From positions 192,180-256,179 of the forward strand of contig NZ_VHQI01000001.1 of assembly GCF_006517625.1 (NCBI RefSeq): 64,000 nt of DNA, read 5' to 3'. The position numbers and the translations under genes were made by a program. Under the pieces are notes generated by a model. That model saw nothing but the letters and a program-made list of their open reading frames with translations, was not told the DNA's origin and did not search any database. Shown here one piece after another: positions 1-9,107 of this stretch. Source of the stretch: Mixta tenebrionis. GTDB taxonomy: Bacteria > Pseudomonadota > Gammaproteobacteria > Enterobacterales > Enterobacteriaceae. The number at the start of each line of letters is the position of its first letter. Position 1 is the stretch's first letter.

Positions 1-830
1 ATGAGCAGACGGCTTTTGCGCACCGCCCGGATACGATCGATATCGCACTCCAGCGTCGGGCCGCCGTCGAAAATATCGACGTAGTTCTGATAGCTGAACC
101 CTTCCGCTTCCAGCACCGCACGCGCCGGCGCGGTTTGCGGGTGCACCTTGCCGATTACCGCCTGAGCTTCAGGCGACAAATAATGGACATAGAGCGGATG
201 CTTGGGCATCAGCTCGGCGATAAACGCCTTCTGGCCGGTGCCGCTCAGGAAATCGGCATGGGCGAAGTCCATTGAGAAGAAGCGGCTGCCGACGCTTTCC
301 CAGAAGGGCGAGCGCCCCTGCTCATCGCTGACGCCGCGCATTTCCGCCACCACGCGGGTCATAAAGCGATCGCGGAAAGCGGCCATAAACAGAAAGCGCG
401 ACTTCGACAGCAGATAGCCGTTTTTGCCGTCGCGCTTCTGCGGATCGAGAAACAGCGTGCAGAGTTCGCTACTGCCGGTATGATCGTTGCTCAGAGAGAG
501 CGTGGCGAGGTTGTTATAAACGTTCAGCTCTTTCGAGGCATGCACCTGAGTGCCGACGCGAAAGTTGTACCAGGGATCTTCCAGCCCCACCGCCACTTCA
601 ATAGCGCAGATGCCGCAGGCGCGGTGATCGCTGCTGTCGGCCAGCACAAAAACATAGCCCTGCCGGGCGCGCGGCAGCTTATCCTGCCAGGTTTGCAGCG
701 AGCGCTCGATACGCGCCGCCAGCGTTTTGCTGTCGGCGGGCAGCGAAGTCAGGCCGCCGCCGGTTTTTCCCGCCAGCTCCATCAGCTGCGGCAGATCGTC
801 ACGTTCGACGGGGCGGATATACATCATCAT
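1..830 (-). CDS. astA: Arginine N-succinyltransferase (3' end beyond window)
   Basis: First enzyme of the arginine succinyltransferase pathway: it transfers succinyl from succinyl-CoA to L-arginine in the cytoplasm. About 276 residues are visible of a protein usually near 340-345; the C-terminus lies past base 1. The reading frame begins [13 protein letters not shown] and continues with the family stretches [41 protein letters not shown] and [13 protein letters not shown]. The first of three adjacent ATGs (830-828) overlaps the astC stop as ATGA, and an AGGAG lies just upstream, so translation is probably coupled to astC. The order astC-astA matches the enterobacterial ast operon. Confidence 0.95.
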   Translation of the reverse strand, partial: MMMYIRPVERDDLPQLMELAGKTGGGLTSLPADSKTLAARIERSLQTWQDKLPRARQGYVFVLADSSDHRACGICAIEVAVGLEDPWYNFRVGTQVHASKELNVYNNLATLSLSNDHTGSSELCTLFLDPQKRDGKNGYLLSKSRFLFMAAFRDRFMTRVVAEMRGVSDEQGRSPFWESVGSRFFSMDFAHADFLSGTGQKAFIAELMPKHPLYVHYLSPEAQAVIGKVHPQTAPARAVLEAEGFSYQNYVDIFDGGPTLECDIDRIRAVRKSRLL

Positions 831-2044
831 GACGCTCCTTTTATCAGCGCCTCACAGGCGCGTTCAAAACGGGCCAGGCCTTCCTTTACCTCTTGCTCAC
901 TGATAATCAGCGAGGGCGCAAAGCGCACTACGTTGGCGCCGGCAATCAATACCATCACCCCTTCTTCCGCCGCCGCCAGGCTAATCTGTTTCGCCCTGCC
1001 GCTGAAGTCTTCATTCAGCACCGCGCCGATTAGCAATCCCAGACCGCGCACCTCTTTAAACAAACGCAGGCGCTGATTAATGGCGTTCAGGCCGTCGGTA
1101 AACCAGCGGTGACGCAGCTGCACGCCCTCCAGCACCTCCGGGCGATTGATCAGCTCCAGCACCTTGCCGCCGACCGCGCCCGCCAGCGGATTGCCGCCGT
1201 AGGTGGTGCCGTGACTGCCGACATTCAGCGTCGCGGCCAGCTTTTCGGTGGTAAGGATGGCGCCGATAGGGAAACCGCCGCCCAGCGCTTTCGCGGTGCT
1301 GAGAATGTCCGGCGTGACGCCGTAATGCATATAGGCATAGAGCGCGCCGGTACGGCCTACGCCGCTCTGTACCTCGTCAAAAATCAGCAGCGCGTTATGG
1401 CAATCGCACAGCGCGCGCAGGCCGCGCAGGAAAGCCGGATCGGCGGGCACTACGCCGCCCTCGCCCTGAATCGGCTCAACGATCACCGCTGCGGTTTGCG
1501 CATTAATCAGCCGCGCCGCAGAGTCGAGGTCGTTAAAGATGGCGTGATCGATGGCGGGCGGCAGCGGCGCGAAATCTTTTGAATAGGCGGGCTGGCCGCC
1601 GGCGGTGACGGTAAACAGCGTGCGTCCATGAAAGGCGTTGTTAAACGCGACGATGCCGCTCTTTTCCGCACCGCTCTGCTCGTGCGCATATTTACGCGCC
1701 AGCTTCAGCGCCGCTTCGTTCGCCTCGGCGCCGGAGTTGCAGAAGAAGACCCGATCGGCAAAGGTGGCGTCAATCAGCTGTTTCGCCAGGCGCAGGATAG
1801 GCGCGTTAGTATAGCCGTTACCGGTATGCCAGAGTTTGGCCGCCTGCTGCTGTAGCGCCTGCTGTAAATCAGGATGCGCATGACCCAGCGCATTAACGGC
1901 GATGCCGCCGGCAAAATCGATATATTCCTTACCGTTTTCATCCCATAAGCGCGAGCCTTCCGCCCGATCCGGTATAAAGCTGGCGGGAGAATAAGCGGGA
2001 ACCATCCAGCGATCAAAATCCTGACGAGAAACTGACTGTTGCAT
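827..2044 (-). CDS. astC: Succinylornithine/acetylornithine transaminase
   Basis: PLP-dependent class III aminotransferase, 405 aa, the family's usual length. In arginine catabolism it converts N2-succinylornithine plus 2-oxoglutarate to the semialdehyde and glutamate. Visible landmarks are [15 protein letters not shown] near residue 45, the [17 protein letters not shown] cofactor-binding region, [12 protein letters not shown] with the PLP-ring aspartate, and [14 protein letters not shown] with the Schiff-base lysine. Sequence alone does not separate AstC from biosynthetic ArgD, but the overlap with astA just downstream supports AstC. A sigma-54-like promoter lies about 85-100 bp upstream, consistent with nitrogen-regulated ast operons. 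Confidence 0.93.
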   Translation of the reverse strand: MQQSVSRQDFDRWMVPAYSPASFIPDRAEGSRLWDENGKEYIDFAGGIAVNALGHAHPDLQQALQQQAAKLWHTGNGYTNAPILRLAKQLIDATFADRVFFCNSGAEANEAALKLARKYAHEQSGAEKSGIVAFNNAFHGRTLFTVTAGGQPAYSKDFAPLPPAIDHAIFNDLDSAARLINAQTAAVIVEPIQGEGGVVPADPAFLRGLRALCDCHNALLIFDEVQSGVGRTGALYAYMHYGVTPDILSTAKALGGGFPIGAILTTEKLAATLNVGSHGTTYGGNPLAGAVGGKVLELINRPEVLEGVQLRHRWFTDGLNAINQRLRLFKEVRGLGLLIGAVLNEDFSGRAKQISLAAAEEGVMVLIAGANVVRFAPSLIISEQEVKEGLARFERACEALIKGAS

Positions 2045-2128
2045 AGCGGCCTCGTAGCGTCACCCTGAGGGTGAATAAAAGGTTTTATTTATGTTAATGA
2101 AATGATTCATTGCAGCTCTACTCTAGAG

Positions 2129-2144
2129 TGCACGCTTTATGCCA
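2129..2144 (-). promoter_or_regulatory. Probable sigma-54 (-24/-12) promoter of the ast operon
   Basis: On the minus strand the sequence reads TGGCATAAAGCGTGCA. It places GG and GC at the exact -24/-12 spacing of RpoN promoters (consensus TGGCAC-N5-TTGCW), with mismatches at the sixth base and the first T of the -12 box. It lies about 85 bp upstream of the astC start. The ast operon of E. coli is known to be RpoN/NtrC-driven. Calling it active is inference. Confidence 0.6.
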
Positions 2145-2545
2145 GCCAGTGCTAAAAATGCATAGAATGCGGTTAATTACCAAATATCAATAACTTAATA
2201 ACCAATAGTATGCATATTAATTGCATAATTAGTGAATAAATATCCGAACCGCCGCCATTTACGACAGATTAATTAGCAGAATTATGCAGAAGTAAAATAA
2301 AATATTGCTTTTGTGATCGGTAATAACATTTGTTGTTAAGAAAATAGTGAACAAGCACCCTAAAAGAGCACCTCGCCCCGAATAAGTGCCATACAGGCGA
2401 ATACTGTTATAGGTATTAATTACATTTCTGTTTCTGTTATAGCTAACATTTCTGTGGTTCACTGAACCCTCTTCTACACTTGTTCTGTTACGGCAAGGAG
2501 TCCTCCTGCCACAGGAAGCTTATTAATGATTAATTCGAGGTGGCT
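2145..2545. other. AT-rich divergent regulatory region between astC and cioA
   Basis: This gene-free stretch separates the divergent ast and cio operons. It is AT-rich with several TGCAT/TGAAT half-sites around 2205-2240 (for example GTGAATAAATAT) that loosely resemble ArgR boxes. No full consensus box can be called. The only longer reading frame here (2259-2462, minus) has no ribosome binding site and a composition unlike a gene. Confidence 0.4.
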
Positions 2546-3982
2546 ATGTTCGGTTTAGACGCGTTCGAACTGGCAAGGATACAATTCGCGTTTACGGTAT
2601 CTTTCCACATTATTTTTCCGGCGATTACCATCGGCCTGGCCAGTTTTCTGATGGTGCTGGAAGCGTTGTGGCTAAAAACCCGTAATGAAACCTGGCGCGA
2701 TCTCTATCATTTCTGGTTGAAAATTTTCGCTGTGAACTTTGGCATGGGCGTGGTATCGGGGCTGGTAATGGCCTATCAGTTCGGTACTAACTGGAGCGGC
2801 TTTTCCGCCTTTGCCGGCAGTATTACCGGCCCGTTGCTGACCTATGAGGTGCTGACCGCCTTCTTCCTCGAAGCGGGTTTCCTTGGCGTGATGATGTTCG
2901 GCTGGAACCGTGTCGGTCCGGGCCTGCACTTCTTCTCAACCTGTATGGTGGCGCTGGGCACCCTGATGTCCACCTTCTGGATCCTCGCCTCCAACAGCTT
3001 TATGCACACGCCGCAGGGCTATGAGGTGGTAAACGGCCAGCTGATCCCGGCGGAGTGGCTGAAGGTGATTTTTAATCCCTCCTTCCCCTATCGCCTGCTG
3101 CATATGGCTACCGCCTCGTTCCTGACCACTGCCTTTTTTGTCGGCGCGTCCGGCGCCTGGCACCTGCTGCGCGGCAATAAAAGTCCGGCCATTAAGCGCA
3201 TGTTCTCAATGGCGATGTGGATGGCGCTGATCGTCGCGCCGATTCAGGCCGGGATTGGCGATGCTCATGGTCTGAATACGCTGGAATACCAGCCGGCAAA
3301 AATCGCCGCCATCGAAGGGCACTGGGAAAACAGGCCGGGCGAAGCGACGCCGCTCATCCTGTTCGGCTGGCCCGATATGCAGGCGGAAGAAACCAAATAC
3401 GCGCTGGAAATTCCGCTGCTCGGCAGCGTGATCCTGACTCACAGCCTGACTAAACAGATCCCGGCGCTGAAAAGTTTCCCGCCGGAGGATCGTCCCAACT
3501 CCACCATTGTCTTCTGGTCATTCCGCATTATGGTGGCGATGGGGCTGCTGATGGTGCTGGCGGGCGTCTGGAGCCTGGTGCTGCGCCTGCGTAAGCGTCT
3601 GTACGATCGGCCTCTGTTCCATCGTTTCGTACTGTTGATGGGGCCGTCAGGCCTGATTGCCATCCTTGCGGGCTGGTTTACCACCGAGGTAGGACGTCAG
3701 CCATGGGTGGTTTATGGCCTGATGCGCACCCGCGACGCCGTATCCCATCACGGTACGCTGCATATGTCGATCAGCCTGCTGGCCTTTATTCTGGTCTACG
3801 CCTCGGTATTCGGCGTCGGCGTGGTCTATCTGCTGAAGCTGATTGGCCGCGGTCCGCAGCCGTTTGTCGATCATCCGCCTAAAGGCGGTCCCGGTATGGC
3901 GCGCACCCCGGCCCGTCCGCTCTCCGCTGCCGACGAGTCGCTTGATGAGCATAAGAAAGATGAACTGGGAGGGATTAAGTAA
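2546..3982 (+). CDS. cioA: Cytochrome bd-type ubiquinol oxidase subunit I (Cio type)
   Basis: Haem-binding subunit of a bd-family quinol oxidase in the cytoplasmic membrane: it oxidises quinol and reduces O2 to water. The 478-aa protein opens MFGLDAFELARIQFAFTVSFH with the haem b595-ligand histidine, and carries GWFTTEVGRQPW and several membrane helices. It is shorter than E. coli CydA (about 520 aa) because the Q-loop between helices is short (around KSFPPEDRPN). That form is typical of the cyanide-insensitive CioA group, and the DUF2474 gene downstream supports it. The ATG at 2546 follows GAGG at 5-nt spacing and is preferred over the in-frame GTG at 2540. The stop shares one base with the next start. 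Confidence 0.92.
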   Translation: MFGLDAFELARIQFAFTVSFHIIFPAITIGLASFLMVLEALWLKTRNETWRDLYHFWLKIFAVNFGMGVVSGLVMAYQFGTNWSGFSAFAGSITGPLLTYEVLTAFFLEAGFLGVMMFGWNRVGPGLHFFSTCMVALGTLMSTFWILASNSFMHTPQGYEVVNGQLIPAEWLKVIFNPSFPYRLLHMATASFLTTAFFVGASGAWHLLRGNKSPAIKRMFSMAMWMALIVAPIQAGIGDAHGLNTLEYQPAKIAAIEGHWENRPGEATPLILFGWPDMQAEETKYALEIPLLGSVILTHSLTKQIPALKSFPPEDRPNSTIVFWSFRIMVAMGLLMVLAGVWSLVLRLRKRLYDRPLFHRFVLLMGPSGLIAILAGWFTTEVGRQPWVVYGLMRTRDAVSHHGTLHMSISLLAFILVYASVFGVGVVYLLKLIGRGPQPFVDHPPKGGPGMARTPARPLSAADESLDEHKKDELGGIK

Positions 3983-4992
3983 TGGGTATCGATCTTCCGC
4001 TGATCTGGTTCGTCATCATTGTGTTCAGCATACTGATGTATGTGGTGATGGACGGCTTCGACCTGGGTATCGGTCTGCTCTATCCGCTGGTACGGGAAAA
4101 TCGCGATCGCGACGTGATGATGAACACCGTCGCGCCGGTATGGGACGGCAACGAAACCTGGCTGGTAATGGGAGGCGCCGGGCTGTTCGGCGCCTTCCCG
4201 CTCGCCTATTCGGTGATCCTTGATGCGCTGGCTATTCCGCTGACGATTATGCTGATCGGGCTGATTTTTCGCGGCGTCGCCTTTGAGTTTCGCTTTAAGG
4301 CTACCGAATCGCACCGCGCCTTCTGGGATAAATCCTTTATCGCCGGCTCCTTTATCGCCACCTTTGCCCAGGGCGTGGTGCTGGGCGCCTTCCTTAACGG
4401 CTTCCCGGTAGAGGGACGCGACTGGGCGGGCGGCGTATTTGACTGGCTCAGCCCGTTCAGCCTGTTCTGCGGGCTGGGGCTGGTAGTGGCCTATGCGCTG
4501 TTGGGCGCCAGCTGGCTGATCATCAAAACCGAAGGGCACCTGCTGCAAACCATGCGCAGGCTGGCGCGTCCGCTGCTGCTGGCGCTGCTGGTAGCGATGG
4601 CGATAGTCAGCATCTGGACGCCGCTGAGCCATCAGGCGATCGCCGATCGCTGGTTTACCACGCCGAATCTGTTCTTCTTCCTGCCGGTGCCGATTCTGGT
4701 GCTGCTGGTCTCCTGGGCGCTGTGGCGTAACGCCTGGCTGCCCGACGCCCACTATGCGCCCTTTATCCTGACGCTGGCGCTGGTATTCCTCGGCTTCAGC
4801 GGCCTCGGCATCAGTATCTGGCCGAACCTGATCCCGCCCGATATCAGCTTCCGCGCCGCCTCTTCACCGCCGGAAAGTCAGGGTTTTATGCTGGTTGGGG
4901 CGCTGTTTATTATTCCGCTGATCCTGGTCTACACCTTCTGGAGCTATTACGTGTTCCGCGGCAAGATCGATCCAGAGCAGGGCTACCATTAA
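3982..4992 (+). CDS. cioB: Cytochrome bd-type ubiquinol oxidase subunit II (Cio type)
   Basis: Second integral-membrane subunit of the bd-type oxidase, 336 aa, pairing with CioA. The N-terminus has the family signature VVMDGFDLGIGLLYPLV near residue 17, followed by TVAPVWDGNETWLVM, and alternates hydrophobic helices with short loops throughout. The ATG overlaps the last base of the cioA stop (TAATG), indicating translational coupling. A small DUF2474 gene follows 12 nt after the stop, making a three-gene operon. Confidence 0.93.
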   Translation: MGIDLPLIWFVIIVFSILMYVVMDGFDLGIGLLYPLVRENRDRDVMMNTVAPVWDGNETWLVMGGAGLFGAFPLAYSVILDALAIPLTIMLIGLIFRGVAFEFRFKATESHRAFWDKSFIAGSFIATFAQGVVLGAFLNGFPVEGRDWAGGVFDWLSPFSLFCGLGLVVAYALLGASWLIIKTEGHLLQTMRRLARPLLLALLVAMAIVSIWTPLSHQAIADRWFTTPNLFFFLPVPILVLLVSWALWRNAWLPDAHYAPFILTLALVFLGFSGLGISIWPNLIPPDISFRAASSPPESQGFMLVGALFIIPLILVYTFWSYYVFRGKIDPEQGYH

Positions 4993-5004
4993 CCGGAGGC
5001 GACA

Positions 5005-5163
5005 ATGTTAATGCAGCGTATGACGGAGAAAAACGTGAAGCAGCCGCTCTGGCGACGGCTGCTGTGGCTGGCGATTATCTGGGGCGGCAGCGTGCTGGCG
5101 CTGTTTATCGTCGCCAGCCTGTTCCGCCTGCTGATGAATGCAGCGGGACTAAAAGTCCACTAA
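5005..5163 (+). CDS. DUF2474 small membrane protein, oxidase accessory
   Basis: A 52-aa protein with a basic N-terminal tail (KQPLWRRLLW) and one transmembrane helix (LAIIWGGSVLALFIVASLF), ending MNAAGLKVH. This matches DUF2474 proteins commonly found directly after cioAB, analogous in position to CydX/CydY after cydAB. The start ATG follows CGGAGGCGACA. The third-subunit role, assembly or stability of the bd oxidase, is inferred from context and size. Confidence 0.85.
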   Translation: MLMQRMTEKNVKQPLWRRLLWLAIIWGGSVLALFIVASLFRLLMNAAGLKVH

Positions 5164-5171
5164 CCTTATCG

Positions 5172-5192
5172 GGGCCGCGGAAAACGCGGCCC
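5172..5192 (+). terminator. GC-rich hairpin after the cio operon
   Basis: GGGCCGCG and CGCGGCCC form a perfect 8-bp stem around a GAAAA loop, 8 nt after the DUF2474 stop. No T-run follows, so if it terminates transcription it is weak or Rho-assisted. It also lies between convergent genes (cio operon and ychO). Confidence 0.45.
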
Positions 5193-5240
5193 TGCTGTTG
5201 CGCCAGCCGCGGCGCTTCCCACCAACGCTGTGGCTGCGCG

Positions 5241-6689
5241 TCACAAAGCCGGAGCGGCGGCGGGCGTCATCAGCTCAAAGCGATCGCGCTCCGTTTCCAG
5301 CAACATCGGCGGCTGTAGCTGTAAGGTAATCCAGTTAGAGGTTACCCGCTGCTGCTTGCTATCCTCCACCGTGACCGACAGGCGATACTGATTGCTGGCG
5401 CCTGGCGTGCTGTCCCAGGCGGGCATAATCACCGTCCAGCCCTGCGGACTGCGGTTGTCCGGCGGCGGCGTCAGGCTCAGCGCCTGCGTATCGCCCTGCC
5501 AGCTGACGGCGGTAACCGGATGGGCGGCGCGGATCTGTAATTTCAGCGGCAGCGTCTCCCCTGGGCTTAACTGCCAGGGCGGCGTCGCCAGAAACACCGA
5601 CAGCGTTTTGCGCTGACGAAATTCCAGCACCGGCGTAGTGTTGCGCTCCACCAAATCGTAGCGGCTGCCGCGCAGCGAGCGCGCCTGCGCCACATTATCG
5701 GCGGAAAGCTGCTTACGCAGCGCCACGCCGGGGCGATAGTTAATGCGCATCCCCAGCTGATCCTGCGACTGCCCGCTTTCCCCCTCCTTATGCGAGGCGG
5801 TAAACGTCAGCAGCGGCACCGGCGTATAGTTAACGCCCACCTTTACCGCCAGCGGATTTTTTTCCGGACTGCCGTTATTAAACAGATCGACCCGATCGCC
5901 GAGGTACTGTTCCCAGGTTAGCGAAACGCCCAGCTGGCGATAAAACGGCAGATAGCCCTGTGTCGTGATATCGTAGCCGTGCGCCATGCGCTGCTGCTGC
6001 GTAGCGCTGCTGCTGCGCCAGCCGCCGAGCGGCGCATAGTAATTGGCCGACAGGCGCAGAAAATCGCTCCAGGCCTCGGTGCCCAGCGAAGCGCGCTGCA
6101 CCCCGGAGTCGAACTGTCGATCCACCAGCGCGTTATAGCCCAGCAGCCAGTTGCCCGCCACCCAGCGCTGACCCAGCCCGGCGTTGCCTACCAGCCCGTC
6201 GCGGGTTTGCGTGACGCCGAGCTGGGAGAAAGTCAGATATTGATAATTATCCTGCCAGGGCGTCAGCAGCTGTCCGCCGCTGCCGTTAAAGTTCCCCGCC
6301 ATATCTACCTGTAGCGCCAGCTGCGCCGTGCCGTAGGGAGAGAGCAGCGACTGCCCCTCGCTTACCAGCCGATCGGTCAGCTCATCGCGCAGATGATTAA
6401 ACGCCCATACTCCCGCCTGCTGGCCGAAAGAAACATCGCTGGCGTTGTTACTCGCTTCACCGATGCTTTTCGCTATCTGCGCCAGGCGCGTGGAAAAGGC
6501 GTCGCTGCGATCGGGAACCGCGTCGAGGCTGGGGAGCTGGCGCTGCATAGCGCTGAAACGCGCCGGATCGTCAAACGGCGCATCCGGCACCCGACCAGGC
6601 GTTTGAAAGGCGCCGGCCTCCGGCAGCCCAGCAAGGCTGCTTAGCGTCAGCAGAACAACCAGGGATAAAGATCGATAGGTTAATAACAT
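5241..6689 (-). CDS. ychO: Invasin-like outer membrane beta-barrel protein YchO
   Basis: Inverse-autotransporter-type protein of the intimin/invasin family, about 482 aa from this start. A hydrophobic signal segment (SLSLVVLLTLSSLAG) leads into the conserved barrel: WAFNHLRDELTDRL, YLTFSQLGVTQTRDGLVGNAGLGQRW, SLTWEQYLGDRVDLFN and MRINYRPGVALRKQLS. A single C-terminal Ig-like or linker region follows, without the long passenger of true invasins. An in-frame ATG at 6719 would add ten residues; neither start has a clear ribosome binding site, and 6689 gives the more usual signal peptide. It flanks the T6SS-like cassette, divergent to it. Confidence 0.88.
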   Translation of the reverse strand: MLLTYRSLSLVVLLTLSSLAGLPEAGAFQTPGRVPDAPFDDPARFSAMQRQLPSLDAVPDRSDAFSTRLAQIAKSIGEASNNASDVSFGQQAGVWAFNHLRDELTDRLVSEGQSLLSPYGTAQLALQVDMAGNFNGSGGQLLTPWQDNYQYLTFSQLGVTQTRDGLVGNAGLGQRWVAGNWLLGYNALVDRQFDSGVQRASLGTEAWSDFLRLSANYYAPLGGWRSSSATQQQRMAHGYDITTQGYLPFYRQLGVSLTWEQYLGDRVDLFNNGSPEKNPLAVKVGVNYTPVPLLTFTASHKEGESGQSQDQLGMRINYRPGVALRKQLSADNVAQARSLRGSRYDLVERNTTPVLEFRQRKTLSVFLATPPWQLSPGETLPLKLQIRAAHPVTAVSWQGDTQALSLTPPPDNRSPQGWTVIMPAWDSTPGASNQYRLSVTVEDSKQQRVTSNWITLQLQPPMLLETERDRFELMTPAAAPAL

Positions 6690-7308
6690 AGCGGCGTCTG
6701 GAATAGCTTTACCTGTCATAAGCGGCGATAAACTTCAGCTAAGTCCCTAGCTTAGCATAATTGTGAGCACGATCATGATTTCACCGCGAATGATAAGGGT
6801 GGTAAAACGGATGCTTATTTACCGACAGAGGATAATTTACTTGCGAAATAAAAAGTGACAACGTCACCAAAAGGGCGTGATTTTTATTGTTCAACGCCGG
6901 CTGGCTGACGTTAACCCGCCGCGCATCTGTAAATTCTGAAAGTTTTCCCCTGCTGCGTCACCGTATCAGCGCGCTTTTCGCCCGACGGCGCGCGCTTTTT
7001 TCGCGCGCCAGATTAAGCCCGCCTTGCGCGCCCGGCCCTGGCTATACTTCGCAAAGGCCGGCCGGCGCTGAAGCGCCGCGGCGCAGGCTATCAGAGGTCG
7101 CGGCTAACATGAGAAACCAGGACGCGCAATAGTTTGAATTCTCAAAAGTGTCAGGTAGACTGAGTCAGGTTTTATCTTTCTGTAAATCTGAGCAATTTTT
7201 CCAGCCAGCCGCGTCACAGAACGGCAAGCGTCAGGCTTGCCCGCCGCGTTTCTGCGCTACCCGGTCTGGCATTTGTCCAGATAACCTGATGAGATCGTGA
7301 GGATCAAA
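6690..7308. other. Intergenic region with perfect GC hairpin
   Basis: About 600 bp between ychO and the T6SS-like cassette, divergent, so it should carry both promoters. A perfect 8-bp inverted repeat, GGCGCGCG / CGCGCGCC around a CTTTTTT loop, lies at 6987-7009. No gene-like reading frame with a ribosome binding site was found and no promoter could be assigned with confidence. Confidence 0.4.
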
Positions 7309-7800
7309 GTGAAAATTCGTTTCGCGCTGACATTGCTCGCTGTGTTGACCGTCGCTGGCTGCAAACCGCCGGCGCCGCCCCTTACTGACGATACGCTGGT
7401 CAGCAGCACCGTCAACGGCGTGACGCTGGTGCATCGCTATGCGGTTAATACGCCCGCCGAATTTACGCCGGTGAATGAAACCTGGCGCGCGCTGTACGAC
7501 GCTTCGGTGATGACTTCGCCTGACTACGGCGGAAAAGTGGTGCGTCATCTGGAAAACGGCAAACCCTTTCAGGTACTGGGTAAAGTAGAGCATAGCTGGC
7601 TGGCCATCGCCGATGTCAATGAAGAACAGCTTATCGGTTACGTGCCGCTGAAGGCTGGCGTGGCCGCCGAACGCTATGAGGAGACGCTACGCAACGATCG
7701 CCCGCGCCCGCGCCGCGCCAGCAAACAGGTTTGTGTCGATGTCGGCGGCACCAGCAAGGCCTGCCGTAAAGGAAACACCGCGACCTGGATCCTCGATTAA
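7309..7800 (+). CDS. SH3-like lipoprotein heading T6SS-like cassette
   Basis: A 163-aa protein with a lipoprotein signal (FALTLLAVLTVAGC; lipobox VAGC near residue 17). A compact beta-rich domain follows, with the style of bacterial SH3 domains (GKPFQVLGKVEHSWLAIADV), then a basic tail with two cysteines (CVDVGGTSKAC). The GTG at 7309 follows TGAGG and gives the shorter signal peptide; an upstream GTG at 7297 is possible. It is the first gene of the cassette, on the same strand as tssL. TssJ, the usual T6SS outer-membrane lipoprotein, is absent, so this protein could occupy that position. That role is inference. Confidence 0.75.
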   Translation: MKIRFALTLLAVLTVAGCKPPAPPLTDDTLVSSTVNGVTLVHRYAVNTPAEFTPVNETWRALYDASVMTSPDYGGKVVRHLENGKPFQVLGKVEHSWLAIADVNEEQLIGYVPLKAGVAAERYEETLRNDRPRPRRASKQVCVDVGGTSKACRKGNTATWILD

Positions 7801-7883
7801 GCAACGTCTGCCGCGTAACGGTCGGCAGGCTTTCCCAACGGCGCTGAGGTTGGGGTATTTTCAGTCTGGAATAATGTAATTCA

Positions 7884-9107
7884 ATGACGCCTGTAGATGT
7901 CGCCCGTGACGCACACAGCACGAGCCCTGAAAATATGTTACTGACAGCGGCCGCCCCGCTGTTGAATGCCATCGTGCATATTCGCATGGCCGCCACCCAT
8001 GACGACCCGGTCGGCCTGCGTCTGCAGCTGACAGACGAAGTGCGTCAGTTTGAAAACCGCTGTAAACAGGCCGGCCTGCCGTTTGAAACGCAGATCGCCG
8101 CCCGCTACTGTCTGTGCAGCGCGCTCGACGAGGCGGCGGCGCAGACGCCGTGGGGCATTCGCGGCGTCTGGTCGGGCAATGGCCTGCTGGTAACCTTTCA
8201 CAATGAAAGCTGGGGCGGCGAAAAGGTTTTCCAGCTGCTCTCCCGCCTGTCGCAAACGCCGGCCCAGCATCTGGCGCTGCTGGAAGTTATTCATTACTGC
8301 CTGCTGCTCGGCTACGAGGGCCGCTACCGCGGTATGGAAAACGGGCGGCAGCAGCGCGATATCATCTGCACCCGCCTGGGCGAACTGATTGCCGAAACGC
8401 GACAAAATGATGAACAGTTCGACAGCGTTACCGTAGAAGCCAGACCGCTTACCAGCCATTTCTGGCGCCCGCCGGTGCCGCTCTGGGCCTGTCTGGCGGT
8501 TACGGCGCTTATCGCCAGCCTGGTTTACAGCGGCCTTAACTGGCGGCTGGGCCGGCAGGCGGAGCCGCTGCTGCGCGCCATTTATCAGGCGCCGCTGCCG
8601 GTAGTGACGTTGTCACGCAATGCCGCGCCGCCGCAGTCGCTGCTTAATCTGCGCGAACGCCTGAGCGATGAGCTGGCGGCCGGAGAGCTGGAGGTAAGCG
8701 ACGGCCCCTTCGGCAGTAAAATCATTCTGCCCGCCGATCGGCTGTTTAATAGCGGCGCCACGGCGCTGAATGACAAAGGCCGGGCTCTGCTGACGCGCGT
8801 CTCCGCCGCGATGCAGGATATTCAGGGGGCGGTACTGGTTTCCGCCTATACCGATAATCGCGCCATCCATACCAGCCGCTTCCCCTCCGGCTATGAGTTC
8901 TCGCTGGCGCGCGCCAGAGCGATCGGCGCCCTGCTCAGCCGCCAGCTGCCCGCAGGCAGGTCGATAAAGGCCGAAGGCCGCGGCGACAGCGAGCCGCTGC
9001 TGCCCAACGATAGCGCTGAAAATCGCGCCCGTAATCGCCGCATTGAAATTACGCTGTTTGCCGTGCCGATGCCGGTTAGCGCTGCGCAGAAGGAGACGCC
9101 GCAATGA
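7884..9107 (+). CDS. tssL: T6SS-type TssL/DotU inner membrane protein with OmpA domain
   Basis: A 407-aa protein. Residues 1-190 match the cytoplasmic DotU/IcmH domain (CSALDEAAAQTPWG; WGGEKVFQLLSRL; LLGYEGRYRG). One transmembrane helix follows near 197-218 (LWACLAVTALIASLVYSGL), then a periplasmic OmpA/MotB-like domain at about 280-395 (SLARARAIGALL; AENRARNRRIEI) that should bind peptidoglycan. This is the extended TssL form. In T6SS it joins TssM and TssJ in the trans-envelope complex. Its last four bases overlap the tssM start (ATGA), indicating coupling. Confidence 0.92.
   Translation: MTPVDVARDAHSTSPENMLLTAAAPLLNAIVHIRMAATHDDPVGLRLQLTDEVRQFENRCKQAGLPFETQIAARYCLCSALDEAAAQTPWGIRGVWSGNGLLVTFHNESWGGEKVFQLLSRLSQTPAQHLALLEVIHYCLLLGYEGRYRGMENGRQQRDIICTRLGELIAETRQNDEQFDSVTVEARPLTSHFWRPPVPLWACLAVTALIASLVYSGLNWRLGRQAEPLLRAIYQAPLPVVTLSRNAAPPQSLLNLRERLSDELAAGELEVSDGPFGSKIILPADRLFNSGATALNDKGRALLTRVSAAMQDIQGAVLVSAYTDNRAIHTSRFPSGYEFSLARARAIGALLSRQLPAGRSIKAEGRGDSEPLLPNDSAENRARNRRIEITLFAVPMPVSAAQKETPQ

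Noticed and set aside
2259-2462. 67-codon minus-strand frame between astC and cioA
   Set aside because: No ribosome binding site, AT-rich Asn/Thr/Ile composition, no conserved pattern; more likely promoter DNA.
3871-4752. Minus-strand frame of 293 codons opposite cioA-cioB
   Set aside because: Antisense shadow with low-complexity Gln/Arg composition over strongly conserved cioAB.
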